64,000 bases of DNA from Adiantum capillus-veneris (lineage: Eukaryota > Streptophyta > Polypodiopsida > Polypodiales > Pteridaceae). The position numbers and the translations under genes were made by a program. The notes beneath the pieces were generated by a model. That model was not told the DNA's origin, ran no database searches, and saw nothing but the letters and a program-made list of their open reading frames with translations. The stretch's first letter is position 1. Each line of letters opens with the position of its first letter. The DNA is taken from positions 97,928,485-97,992,484 of the forward strand of contig CM043971.1 in the NCBI GenBank assembly GCA_014529385.2, written 5' to 3'. This document shows positions 44,095 to 55,404 of the stretch, piece by piece.

Positions 44095-45376
44095 CTAACA
44101 AGAATCTTCCACAAACACAACATCTTGTAAAACCAGAATACGTTTTGTTTGTGGATGATACAACCTATAACCTTTGATTTCAGCACTATAACCAACAACA
44201 AAATATTTGACAATCTTATCATCCAACTTTCTAGGCTGTGTTTGTGGCATTAAAGCATATGTCAAACAACCAAAAACACGCATATGCTCAATAGAAGGCT
44301 TTCTATCATGCCATGCTTCATATGGAGTCATAGACTGCAAAGCTTTTGTAGGACACATGTTAAGTACATAAGTGGAACACTTGATGGCCTCAAGCCAAAA
44401 CAAATGTGAAAAAGGTTGACTTTTGACCATACATCATGCCATTTTTGTAGGTGGCCTGTTTTCCTCTTAGCAATACCATTTTTTTGAGGCATATAAGGCA
44501 CTATACATTGGTGTTTTATCCTACGACTAGCCAAAAATGCATTAAATTCATGAGACATATACTCCCCCCTCAATCAGAACGGAGGGTGCCCATAATACAT
44601 TTTGAGACATTTTCAGCCATAGCCAGAAATTTTTTAAAGCACATAAATACTTCGGACTTCGCTTTAAGCGAAAATACCCATGCATGCCTGGAGTAACCAT
44701 CAATGAAAGTCACAAAGTAAAGGTAATTACCAAAGGATGGAGTTTGCATGGGCCCACAAACATCACTATGCATAAGTTGCAACCTACATGTGGCCCTAAC
44801 TGAACCATCCTTTAAAAACTTAGAATGCTACATCTTACCAAAATACAGCCTTCACATACAGGTTCGATAGGTGCTTCAAGAGGCGGCAAAGAAGCAACCA
44901 TGTCAGATTTTTGCAAACATAGTAAACTGACAAAATTCAGATGACCAAAATGTGCATGCCAAAGTTTTGCATCTAAAATAGCCTTTTAAATCCACAACTG
45001 CATTTGCAAAATTATGCCCACACTAGTCATACAAAGTGAGCTTATACAATCCACGCCATAAAATGCCAGATGCAACAATTTCATCACCAAAACTGAGATC
45101 ATGTACTATACATTTGTCATCCACAAATTTGACTATAGGACTTTGTGGCCCTAACTGAACCATCCTTTAAAGACTTAGAATGTTGCATCTTACCAAAATA
45201 CAGCCTTCACAGACAGGTTTGACAGGTGCTTCAAGAGGCGGCAAAGAAGCAACCATGTCAGATTTTTGCAAACACAGTAAACTGGCAAAATTCAGATGAC
45301 CAAAATGTGCATGCCAAAGTTTTTCATCTAAAATAGCCTTTGAATCCACAAATGCATTTAAAAAACTATCATACAA
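44095..45376 (-). pseudogene. Copia 2 integrase (with tandem duplication)
   Basis: Minus strand. Begins with LWHAHFGHLNFASLLCLQ and CEGCILV (45310-45190), the HHCC zinc region. The core follows with MHSDVCGPMQTPSFGNYLYF, FIDGYSRHAWVF and a GGEYMSHEF-type block (44780-44540), then PYEAWHDRKPSIEHMRVFGC (near 44330) towards the C-terminus. The first part is present twice because of a 355-bp tandem duplication (44790-45144 and 45145-45479). Frameshifts near 44575 and 44430 break it. Confidence 0.9.
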
Positions 45377-45479
45377 AGTGATCTTATACAGTCCACGGCA
45401 TAAAATGCCAGATGCAACAATTTCATCACCGAAACTGAGATCATGTACTGTACATTTGTCATCGACAAATTTGATTACA
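44790..45479 (-). repeat. 355-bp tandem duplication in copia 2
   Basis: GTGGCCCTAACTGAACCATCC begins at 44790 and again at 45145. The copies differ at a few percent of sites and by a short insertion near 44996-45030, so this duplication is older than the 158-bp one in copia 1. Confidence 0.92.
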
Positions 45480-45978
45480 AGAAAAGTCTAGCAAGTGCAG
45501 ATACAGACAAAATATTCTTCTTGATCCCAGGTACATAAAGTGCATCAACAAGTGTGAAAGAATTTCCATTTGCAGCAGTAAGCACAATCTTTTTGACTCC
45601 TTGAACCGGATAAGAGGCATTGTTGGCACAAGTAATTGAATTCCCATGAGGGACAGACTCAAGAGAGGTGAACAAATCACAATGTGAGGTAATGTGCTTT
45701 GTAGCACCACTATCAAAATACCACACATGTGAATCTGTAGCAACTGACATGCATGCATCATGGATAGAAGGATCATAAGTGCACTTTGTACAAAAATCCC
45801 ATTCTACATCAACATCAGTATCACAGTCTCCTTTCATAGAAGACTCAACAATAGCTGCATTTGTAGTCGAGCCAGCATTAGTACTGGAACGAGACTCGTT
45901 CTTCTTAGCATCTTTGGCCTTCAACTTAGGACACTGCTTGATCAAGTGATCATCAGCTTTACAATAATGGCAACACAT
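45459..45978 (-). pseudogene. Copia 2 zinc knuckle and protease
   Basis: Minus strand, 167-codon frame. CCHC knuckle CHYCKADDHLIKQC (residues 3-16), then a linker and the aspartic protease block VWYFDSGATKHITSHCDLF (residues 84-102) with an intact DSG, followed by LVDALYVPGIKKNILSVSAL. The protease would cut the gag-pol polyprotein. This frame itself has no stop. Confidence 0.88.
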
Positions 45979-45991
45979 CTTCTTTTTTCCC

Positions 45992-46822
45992 TTATCTCAC
46001 CAGAATTTCCAGACGAATTACTGCCAGTAGAAGCATTAGGAACATGTGTTTTTCCACTAATAGAAGAACCATAAGAAGTGGTTGCATTGCTATTACCACC
46101 TTTTCTTTGAGCAACAATAAGGGCCTGTTCAATTGCATGCTGTCTAGTCCTGTTTTTTTTGGAAAGCGACCCTTGCATTGCAATGTGCATAGTGTATCAA
46201 ACTTGAAAACTTCAGGTATTCCTTGGGTCATAAATCTCCAAGTACTAGCAAAAGTCTGGTAAGAATTTGGCAAGGCATCAAGAACAGTCTTCACAAGGGA
46301 ATTGTCTGAAATAACTTCACCTATAGAAATAAGTTGCTCATTGATATCCTTGACACCAGCAAGGAAATTTTCCATGTTATCTTTCTCATGCATAATCTTT
46401 AACTCCAGCTCTTTACGCATCAATGCAATTTTTGCCTCATTACGACTTGCGTAAAGCCCAGCCAAAATATCCCATGCCTATTTCCAGATTTTGTTGAACA
46501 AATGTGAGGAGTAATAGTGCACTTCACAGACAACACAATCAATGTATGAGCTTGCACAAATTTTACATCCCAACAATGAGCTTGTTTTGCCGCAGGCAAA
46601 ACAACTCTAACATCATCAATCCTTGCAACAAGACCTGTAACATCCTCAACATCACCTGTATCCTCAAAACCAAGACATACATCAATGCCTTGCACAATGT
46701 TCTAAACTCCCTTTGACACAAAAACATGTTGCGTTATTTAATCCCACATAGGGTAATTGTTCGCATCCAATCTACCCTCAGTAGCAAACATATTGAACAC
46801 ATCTATGTTATTGTCAGCCATG
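45992..46822 (-). pseudogene. Copia 2 gag
   Basis: Minus strand. The start MADNNIDVFNMFATEGRL (46822 downward) lies about 360 bases after the LTR. A stop follows after PMWD (near 46739). Further frames give the UBN2-like core: RIDDVRVVLPAAKQ, ELELKIMHEKDNMENFLAGV, LVKTVLDALPNSYQTFASTW. Frameshifts lie near 46470 and 46190. Confidence 0.85.
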
Positions 46823-47168
46823 GTAAATGCTGCACCTGATGTGAAAACTGGCTGTAAAGAGGAGAAGGAAAGCGAGAACAACACGTGATTTATAGCACAA
46901 ACCGTAGAAGACTGTAAGGGACTTGTTTTGCAAAAAATGACACTAATAAAATTTTTGCACAAAATGACAAAATAGCATGCGTAGTACTGTCTACAGTGGA
47001 AACAGAGGCCAAAACGAGCCTGAATAAAAAATCTGAGCAGACAAAGCTCTTTGAGCTTATCTGAAATTTTTGTCGACGTGCGAATGCTCACCAAAGCTCA
47101 CACAAATTGGAGAAAGTGAGTATGCGTGTGCTGGAGATGCTTGCAACTAAGCCCAAGAGGACGTAACC

Positions 47169-47183
47169 TGCTTTCATACCAAT
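47169..47183 (-). other. Primer binding site of copia element 2
   Basis: Minus strand ATTGGTATGAAAGCAGG directly after the LTR. It differs from the tRNA-Met complement TGGTATCAGAGC at two positions. Confidence 0.75.
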
Positions 47184-47311
47184 TGTTGGAATTAGGGTTG
47201 CCGGGAAACACACACAGCTTTAAGAAGATGAAGGAAGCTCAAGGCACACAACAGAGAGTGTATTACTTAGTGTGCAATGCAAAGATAGATAGCCCTATAA
47301 TGATGGGTGTA
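47184..47311 (-). repeat. Copia 2 5' LTR, inner part
   Basis: Matches the first half of 41912-42137 (forward TGTTGGAATTAGG to about GATGGGTGTA) and then stops abruptly at the start of element C. The rest of the LTR is at 55299-55404. Confidence 0.93.
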
Positions 47312-47971
47312 TGTCATAAAATCTAATATCTAACCAACCCAAATGATTTTCTTACATTAAATTGATCATTTAATGTGGGAGAATAAATGGGAACAAGGGT
47401 TAGAATATAGACATGTGCTTATGGATCTGTCTCAACACGGGGCCAAAGTTAAAGGGGTCCAAATGAGAGATGGTATGTTAAAGTGCAATGCTACCTAATG
47501 GAGCTTAAAGACCTTAGGGTTAGCTTCATTAAAGACCTCCAAAAGTTAGTGTTAGAAAGTCCTTTGACCTCAGGCTGAGATGGGAACCCTACCCAAGCAT
47601 GAGGTGTGTGTCGGCTTGCTAACTAAAGTGATTAAAATGTTTTTTGGAACCTTTCCCAAAGCTTGAGGTGTTTTTTATGCTTAAAATGACTAATATTCTT
47701 GAAGTGTTCAATTCAAAGATAAACTCTTAAGAGGCATCAATGGTTTCCATGCTTGATTGACTAAGTGCTTGAAGTATTCAATTTAAATCAAACTACTTAA
47801 AAAGCATAAAAGACACATGTTCAAATGATCCTCCACATGTGGCCCTCATGATGTACTTGAATCCTATTGGATAGGTTTTAAAGGGGTCCAATTTAGATGC
47901 ATAAAAATAATTAAGTTCTTTCTCTCAAAGGGAAAAAAGAAGACACATGTCCAAATGAAATAATTAAATAA

Positions 47972-48019
<48 letters not shown>

Positions 48020-48741
48020 GTAAACCAAGCATGAGAGGGGGGTATACTCACACACACACACACACACATTCTATCATTGTGTGGAGTGCAAAGTGCAAGA
48101 GCTCCATCTCCTTCTCCAAGGCTTGTTGAGAAGTGGAGAGCCTACACCAACACTCTTGGCTATGGAATGCAAATCCAACCAAGAGCCATGCTTCAATGCT
48201 TAAGTTTGTCATCTTCTTCATCTTCATTACTATGCTATTATACTATGCTAAGCAAGGAGAGTGATGATAAGTGAGGAACTATTTCTTTCTCCTATGGATG
48301 ATTCTTCTTCCTCTTCCCTACCCTCATTCCCTGCTAGCTCTCTCCACCTTCGAAGGTGTTTGAGGCCTTGGGAATGAGGCTTGGGATAGTTAATGCTTTC
48401 TGCAAAGTTTATGGTATGCTTGTGATGCATGAATCTTTCCATCTTCATTGCATCACCTAGGTCACAAGGAACGCAAAGATTGTATTGTATCAAGTCTCTC
48501 TTGATGGGAGAATCTATAATACAAACGCCTTCTGGAGGGGAGACCGGCGGGTCCTCCTGTTCTCTAATACTCTCTCTCTCTTGCAAAAGTAATGTTCATG
48601 CCCAGTAAATTAAGTACTATGTTTATGTTGCTACCATCAATTAAGTTCACCCTCTATGTTCTCAAAGTAATCTCACAAAAATGCTCACTCGAATTCTCTT
48701 AATTCCACTATTCTCAAAGTTCATAGGCCATTTCCATTACA
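47312..48741 (+). repeat. 5' LTR of element C
   Basis: 1430 bases. Contains a (GA)n array (47975-48017) and a (CA)n tract (about 48050-48069). It keeps a ~420-bp segment (about 47463-47890) lying between two copies of TTAAAGGGGTCCAA that the 3' LTR lacks. The preceding TAATTAAATAATA may be a weak TATA region. Confidence 0.92.
47975..48017. repeat. (GA)n array in element C 5' LTR
   Basis: About 43 bases of GA. The matching position of the 3' LTR has a longer array (54524-54572). Confidence 0.96.
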
Positions 48742-48742
48742 T

Positions 48743-48754
48743 TGGTATCAGAGC
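48743..48754 (+). other. Primer binding site of element C (tRNA-Met type)
   Basis: TGGTATCAGAGC, one base after the LTR's terminal ACA. A perfect match to the classical initiator tRNA-Met PBS. Confidence 0.96.
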
Positions 48755-49136
48755 ATTTGGTTTCTCTTTTCTTTCTTAAGAAGAGAGGTCCTTAAGTAAC
48801 CTATTAATGGTTGATTTTGTTAATTATATTAGGGTAAGTGGGACTGGGATCTATTATTGGTTTTGTTGAGCCCACTATGTGGGATATGGTACACACCTCG
48901 GGAGCTTTGGTCTTAATAATGGGGTCTTTTAGACTTGCCTACGACTTTACCATTTTTTAGCCCATAAGAATTTTGAAAGGAGCTATCCCTCAACAATTTT
49001 GCTATGTTAGACCCACCCTGCTACTCTCTATAATCAACCAATTCGAGCCGCGGGTGTAGATACTTAAGTGCTTATTTTTAAAGGCTAAGAGGAGTAGCAT
49101 CTAAGGTTTTGAATTGCCAAAGAATACACTAAGTAA

Positions 49137-50590
49137 ACACATAAGTATAATTAGCATGGATGACAATATCCAAAAGAGTAGAATGAACTAAAAAAAATTT
49201 GATTTTTCACATGAAGGTTCTAATGATGATGCCCACATGTTTATCAATTATCTTGTTACTAGATTGCATCAAGCTATGGCCAACCCTACTTTGCAAGCCG
49301 AAGTTACTCAACAACTTCGTACGTATGGGATTTCCCTTCCTCTCCAAGATGAGAGAGAGCTTAGGAGGCCTCTTGATGAGACCCCCAAAAGAAGACTCTC
49401 TTCCATACAAGGGGAGGAATCCAAAGAGCAAGAAAGAAATGAATCCCTAAGTTCGTCTAATAATGGTGCTCCACAAAGACGGCGGTCTAGACGATCGCCA
49501 ACTCCTCCCATGAGGAAACGGTCAACACACAGTCCTTCTCCTCATCACTCCAAAAGGGAAGAGAGGAAATAAAGGAAGAAAAGGTCAAGAAAGAGGTCAC
49601 CTTCTTCTCCTTCTTCTTCACCTTCCTCCTCTCCCAACAAAAGCTATGGCTATTCTCCTAGAGAATACAAGAGGGGAGGACACTGCAAATCATACCTTGC
49701 ATGGCGAAGATCACAAAAGCTCAAGAAGTTCAAAGAAGGAGGAAAGAATATCTCTTTTCTCACCTATGATGGCACCTTTGGTGCCACCAACAAAGTATTG
49801 GTCTTCATCCAACAATTTAATGCAGCCTTTGGAGATGAGGGCTTCACGGAGTCCTCCAAGCTACACCATATAGCTATGCACTTCCAAAAATCAGCTTGTC
49901 AATGGTGGGCTAGCCTTTATGGCAATGGTTAAGCCCCAAAGACATGGAAAACTCTATGAGTTTCCATCATGAAGCAATTCCTTGCAAGCGATGCAAAGGA
50001 CAAAGTACTTACCGAATGGCACAGTTTGAAGCTTCTCTCACATGAGTCTATTAACAAATATGTGGACAAGTTTTGGGATTTACATCTCAAGGCTACTGTC
50101 TTCCAAAAGATAGAATTTTCTGAGCAAAAGCAACAATTTTGTGTGGGAATTACCTGAAGAAATGGCCGAGTATGTCAACTCCCAATGGCATGGTTCTATC
50201 ACCGAAGTAATCCACCACACCATGGTTGCTTCCCACATCAATTTCCAAGAAGGGGCTAGACGGAATGTCAAACCCATGGAAAACAAAGACAAAAAAGATG
50301 CAAAAGGGAAAACCAATGTCCAAAATTCTTCCCAAGGCACTTCCTACAACAACAACAACAACAATAGGTCCAAGGAGAAGGGAGTTCACAAAGGTAAAAA
50401 CAAACTCTCTCATGAAGAGCGTGAAGCTTTTCGCAAGGACCATAAGTGTTTTAAGTGTGGGGAGCAAGGACATGGCTATCGTTCTTGCCTCAAAAAAATG
50501 CTCTCAATGAGACTCCTAGGACTTCCACCATCGAAGCTCCAAAAGAAGATGCTCATTGCAAAGGATCGTCTCTCTTCTATGCTTGCGGAA
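49137..50590 (+). pseudogene. Element C gag with zinc knuckle
   Basis: Plus strand. The N-terminal frame (49237-49572) carries MFINYLVTRLHQAMANPTLQ and an Arg/Ser-rich stretch. The core follows with YDGTFGATNKVLVFIQQF (near 49770), QWWASLYGNG (near 49900), KQFLASDAKDKVLTEWHSLK (near 49970) and a 151-codon frame (50141-50596) ending with the zinc knuckle CFKCGEQGHGYRSC (near 50450). It is interrupted by a TAA near 49570, frameshifts near 49640 and 50150, and stops near 49930 and 49959. Confidence 0.87.
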
Positions 50591-52454
50591 AGGTAATGGA
50601 GCATGATGCCTTCATCTTGTTTGACTCTCACAACTTCATATCAATGGAGTTGGCCACCAAGTTAGGCATTCAAGCTTTCAAGATGGGAGATCTTGTAACG
50701 ACTGACACAGCTTTCAATGACACCAAGTCTCCGTTACTCCCTTGATTGGAAAGTTGAGGCTTTATGTCCAAAGCTATGTCGACAAAGAAAACTTTTTCAT
50801 CTCTCCTCTCCAACATGAGGATGCTATCCTAGGGGTGCCATGGTTTGATCGCATGGCTGCCAACATGAAGTTCCTGGAAAGGAGAATCTACCTCACCTAC
50901 ACCCCACTTGTAGGGGAAAGAACATGTATATAGATGCTAATGAGTCTGGTCGTACTATACCACTTGTAAATTCACCATCTTTTGATAAGTCAATGAAAAG
51001 CTCGATTTTTGCGTACATGATTTTTGTCAAAGAATCCACTAATGATGCTAATGATTTATCAAATGAAAATGGTAGGAACCAAGAAGAGTTAGACTTGTCT
51101 ACTTTTCTAAATGGATTTCGAGATGTTTTCATCGATGATATCCCTATGGACTTACCTCCAAAACTAGGGAATGATGACCATCGAATTGAGCTCCTACCAG
51201 GAAGCTCACTGCCTAACAAGCCTCCTTATTGAGTTTCCCAAGCTCTACAAGAGGAGATCATGAGGCAAGTATAAGAATTGGTAGACAAAGGGATGGTGAG
51301 GCCTAGCTCCTCTCCCTTTTGTTCTCTAGTCCTTTTAGTGCAAAAGAAGGATGGTACATACCGTATGTGTGTGGATTATCGAGCACTGAACCATATCACT
51401 ATCAAAAACAAATTTCTCGTGCCTCGGGTAGAAGATCTATTTGATAAGCTACAAGGCTCTACTTACTTCAATAGGATTGACCTTAAAAGTTGCTATCATC
51501 AAATAAGGATAGTAGATGAGATATCTTAAAGAGTGCGTTTCCCACAACATTTGGTGTTTATGAATATCTAGTCATGCCTTTTGGCTTGACCAATGCACCT
51601 GCCACATTCAATCATCTGATGGAGAAAATATTTAGACCCTACTGCAAGTTCACTGGAGTGTTTTTTGATGATATCATCATCTACTCCAAGTCCTTGGAGG
51701 AACATAAGTAACATCTCCAAGTGATTTTTCAAGCATTGAGGGAGAACAAGGTTTTTCTCCACCAAAAGAAAAGCGAATTTTTCCTTCAAGAGATTCAATA
51801 CTTAGGTCATATTATTTCTCAAGATGGTATACGTATGGATCCATCGAAGTTAGAGTAATAAAAGCATGGCCTAATCCAAGGAATCTACATGAATTAAGAA
51901 GCTTTATTGGTATGTGTGCATACTATAGACGCTTCATAGCAAAATTTCCTCTAATAGCAGGACCATTACATGACTTAACAAAGAAGAACGTTAAGTATTC
52001 ATAGACTGCTAAGGAGAAAAATGCTTTTGACAAGCTCAAAGAGAAGCTTACCTCTCAACCACTCCTCATGCTTTCAGATCTCTCAAAGCCATTTGAGGTC
52101 CAATATGATGCTTGTGGTGATTGCCTTGGAGAGTCTTGCTTCAAGAAGGGCATGCCATAGCATATGAGAGCTGAAGCCTTAATGGAAGAACGGGTCTTGG
52201 GCATTTATGAGAAAGAGCTTTTAGCTGTTCTACATGTCCTAGACACATGGAAGCACTATTTATTGGGGACTCCATTCATTTTACGAGCAGACCACCAAAG
52301 TCTTAAGTACTTTATGACGCAAACCAAGCTTTCCGACAAACAAATGAGGTGGGTAAATTTTCTTTCGCAATTGTATTTTCATATTGCTCAAATTGATGGT
52401 AAGCACAATCAAGTGGCCGATGCACTTTCACGAGATGACCAAAAGTCAATGTGA
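50591..52454 (+). pseudogene. Element C protease, reverse transcriptase and RNase H
   Basis: Plus strand. Protease-like HDAFILFDSHNFISMELA (near 50610, DSG reads DSH), AILGVPWFDRMAANMKF (near 50825), RT with [20 protein letters not shown] (near 51330), FNRIDLKSCYHQIRI (near 51470), a [13 protein letters not shown]-type block (near 51575) and the active site [12 protein letters not shown] (near 51660). RNase H follows with VLGIYEKELLAVLHVLDTWK, RADHQSLKYFMTQTK and VADALSRDDQ (52195-52445). Stops or frameshifts occur near 50744, 51231, 51529, 51710, 51858 and 52160. Confidence 0.9.
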
Positions 52455-53935
52455 TGTCTATAGCAACTCACAATGATCTATCTTCTATGATAGATGAGTA
52501 TGCTACTGACCCTGACCTTAAAGATGTAATGTCAGCCCTTGCTTTGGGGAAGAAAGAGGAACCTTTCACCTTGCAGGATGGTTATCTTCTCCATGGCAAT
52601 AGGCTATGTGTTACCCACTCCCTTCATGAGAAAGTCATGTATGAATCCCATGCCCCTCCCTATGCGGGGTATAGAGGCATTCAACCTACTCTTCGAGGTG
52701 TAGAGACATACTTCTATTGGCCTACCATGAAAGTGGACATATAAGAGTATGTTTCAAAATGTGTGGTATGCCAAAAGACTAAGTATGATAGAGGGAAGAA
52801 ACATGGATTACTCCAGCCATTGCCAATCCTTAATTCACCATGGGAGAGTATATCCATGGATTTTATCTATGGATTACCCAAGTCCATCCATGGGAATATG
52901 AGAATATGGACAACAATCGACATGTTTAGCAAGCAAGAACACTTTAATCCTGTCAAAAAGACTGTTAAGGCACACCAAATGGCAACCATCTTCATATCTC
53001 ATATTTTCAAACACATGGATTACCAACATCCATCTTGTCAGATAGAGATCCTAGAATGACTAGCAATTTCTAGAAAGGTCTCTATGAAAATCAAGGTACA
53101 AGATTGAATTTCTCTTCAGCCTATTACCCACAAATGGATGGCCAAAGTGAGATAGCCAATCTTACAATACTTGATCTACTAAAGACTTATGTTATAGAAG
53201 TAGATCAACGCTCACAATGGGAGAAGTACTTACCCCTTGTAGAGTATGCATACAATAATAATGTCCATACTACTACGGGAAAAACACCTTTTGAGATCAC
53301 AGAGGGAAGACCTAAAAGTCCCTTGCTACTTAAAGTACATGGAAAGATCTTTGCTGCTGATGAGCATAGCCATGACCTACAAGAATCTTTTCAAAAGGTT
53401 AAGGAGGCTATATCCATCTCTCAACAAAGGCAAAAAGTTGTTGCTGACAAGCATAGAAGGGCCTTAATGTTCAAAGAAAATGATTGGGTCTTACTTAAGT
53501 TTCCCAAGGCTCGATTGAGGCAAACGACATGCAAAAATCCTAAAGGCCATCAAAAGTATTATGCTAAATTAGCAAAAAGATACTATGGTCCTTTTCAAAT
53601 CTCGAAGCCAATCAATGACATGGCTTATTAACTCAAGTTGCCCAACCATTGGCTCATACACAATGCTTTTCATGTGAGCCTACTTAAGCCCTACAAAGGA
53701 GAGCCACCAAGAGAACCAATTATTGAAGACCCTCCAAAAATGAAAGACCAAGAAGAGGTGCTACAACCCGAAGCTATCCTTTGGCATGAAGACAAGGTAC
53801 TACGGCATGGTAAGATTATCTGATGGTATCTTATTAAGATAAAAAACTATCCTTTTGAATATGCTAGATGGATGCAAGGAATACAGCTTAAGGATAGTAT
53901 GAACCTTGGTGCTTACAATGTTATACTAGAGTAAG
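52451..53935 (+). pseudogene. Element C integrase and eroded chromodomain
   Basis: Plus strand. The zinc region has HEKVMYESHAPPYAGYRGIQ and CVVCQKTKYDRGKK (52620-52800, with a stop at 52742). The core has SISMDFIYGLPKSIHG (near 52850) and a DGQSEIANLTILDLL block (near 53135). The C-terminal part has NDWVLLKFPKARL and KYYAKLAKRYYGPFQI (53480-53600), then HNAFHVSLLKPYKG. A chromodomain-like stretch (EAILWHEDKVLRHGKII, stop, WYLIKIKNYP, 53775-53870) is cut by TGA at 53821. It is related to the integrase of element A but clearly a different family. Confidence 0.9.
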
Positions 53936-54267
53936 CAAATGTAAACGCTTTCTAAATGAACAATGTTTTTGTCTTATAAGACTAATCCTTTTTTGTGCAC
54001 AAATTTAAATAATATGCATGCTTAGAATCATGTTTGTGATGACGACGTCACTCAAATACCAAGTAGAATTTGTCACTCTACTTTGGGAGTATGATATGGA
54101 CTAAAGAGCATACATGCTTGCGACACTACGTCTCCCAAGCACCAAATGGACTAGTCATCCATTCTGGAATGATGTTGCAGGGTGAAAAGGGATCCTCTAC
54201 CCGCTAAGAAACCTAATGACTAAGACTTTATCTCTTCTACCTCATAGTCGAGGATGACTATGATTTC

Positions 54268-54280
54268 AAGAGAGAGGTAA
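54268..54280 (+). other. Polypurine tract of element C
   Basis: AAGAGAGAGGTAA immediately before the TGACATAAAATC start of the 3' LTR. Confidence 0.8.
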
Positions 54281-54519
54281 TGACATAAAATCTAATATCT
54301 AACCAACCCAAATGATTTTCTCATATTAAACTGATCATTTAATGTGGGAGAATAAACGGGAACGAGGGTTATAATATAGACATGTGCTTATGGATCTGTC
54401 TGAACACGGGGCCAAGGTTAAAGGGGTCCAAAGGAGAATTTAGATCATAAAAATAAATACTTAAGTTCTTTCTCTCAAAGAGGAAAAAGAGGACACATGT
54501 CCAAATGAAATAATTAAAT

Positions 54520-54575
<56 letters not shown>

Positions 54576-55298
54576 GGACCAAGCATGAGAGGGGGGTATA
54601 CTCTCCCCCACACACACATACACATTCTCTCATTGTGTGGAGTGCAAAGTGCAAGAGCTCCATCTCCTTCTCCAAGCTTGTTGAGAAGTGGAGAGCCTAC
54701 ACCAACACTCTTAGCTATGGAATGCAAATCCAACCAAGAGCCATGCTTCAATGCTTAAGCTTGCCATCTTCTTCATCTTCTTTAGTATGCTATTATGCTA
54801 TGCTAAGCAAGAAGAGTGATGATAAGTGAGGAACTATTTCTTTCTCCTATGGACGATTCTTCTTCCCCTTCCCTACCCTCATTCCCTACTAGCTCTCTCC
54901 ACCTTCGAAGGTGTTTGAGGCCTTGGGATTGAGGTTTGGGATAGTTAATGTTTTTTGCAAAGTTTATGGTATGCTTGTGATGCATGAATCTTTCCATCTT
55001 CATTGCATCACCTAGATCACAAGGAACACAAAGATTGTATTGTATCAAGTCTCTCTTGATGGGAGACTCTATAATACAAACGTCTTTTGGAGGGGGGACC
55101 GGCTCCAAGTAAATCCGGTCCTCAACTATTGTCATGTTTTCTAATACCCTCTCTCTGTTGCAAAATTATTATCCATGCCAAGTTAATTAAGTACTATTTC
55201 TATGTTGCTTCTATGTTCTCAAAGTAATCTTACAAAAATGCTCACTCAAATTCTCTTAATTTCTCTATTCTCAAAGTTCATAGGCCATTTCCATTACA
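54281..55298 (+). repeat. 3' LTR of element C, internally deleted
   Basis: 1018 bases. It aligns with the 5' LTR but has a single TTAAAGGGGTCCAA where the 5' LTR has two copies with ~420 bases between them. Its GA array (54524-54572) is a little longer than in the 5' LTR. It ends TTCCATTACA. Confidence 0.92.
54524..54572. repeat. (GA)n array in element C 3' LTR
   Basis: About 48 bases of GA at the position matching 47975-48017. Confidence 0.96.
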
Positions 55299-55404
55299 GG
55301 CATATATACAATGCGCGGGGGGCAAAACCTCCTAGTGAGGGAAAAAATGCCCCGATGGTCCTAAGTGTGTTCACACACATCACTACTACATGTATATGGT
55401 AACA
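55299..55404 (-). repeat. Copia 2 5' LTR, outer part
   Basis: It resumes the copia LTR sequence (ATACAATGCG to ATGGTAACA) exactly where the inner part stops at 47311. The ATGTT duplication follows. Confidence 0.92.

Larger units (their letters stand above)
47312..55298 (+). mobile_element. Ty3-gypsy chromovirus C, nested in copia 2 LTR
   Basis: A plus-strand LTR retrotransposon of 8.0 kb: 5' LTR 47312-48741, PBS 48743-48754, gag 49137-50590, protease, RT, RNase H, integrase and a broken chromodomain (50590-53930), PPT near 54268-54280, and 3' LTR 54281-55298. LTR ends are TG...TTACA. The flanks are GTGTA on the left and GGCATA on the right, so there is no perfect duplication. Many stops make it non-functional. 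It is the youngest member of the nest by position. Confidence 0.93.
41912..55404 (-). mobile_element. Copia element 2 (with gypsy C nested in its 5' LTR)
   Basis: A complete-order Ty1-copia element on the minus strand, with ATGTT on both sides. It has 3' LTR (42137-41912), PPT, RNase H, RT, integrase, protease, gag, PBS, and a 5' LTR broken in two (47184-47311 and 55299-55404) by element C. All genes are degraded by stops or frameshifts. Without element C it would be about 5.5 kb, a normal copia size. Confidence 0.93.
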
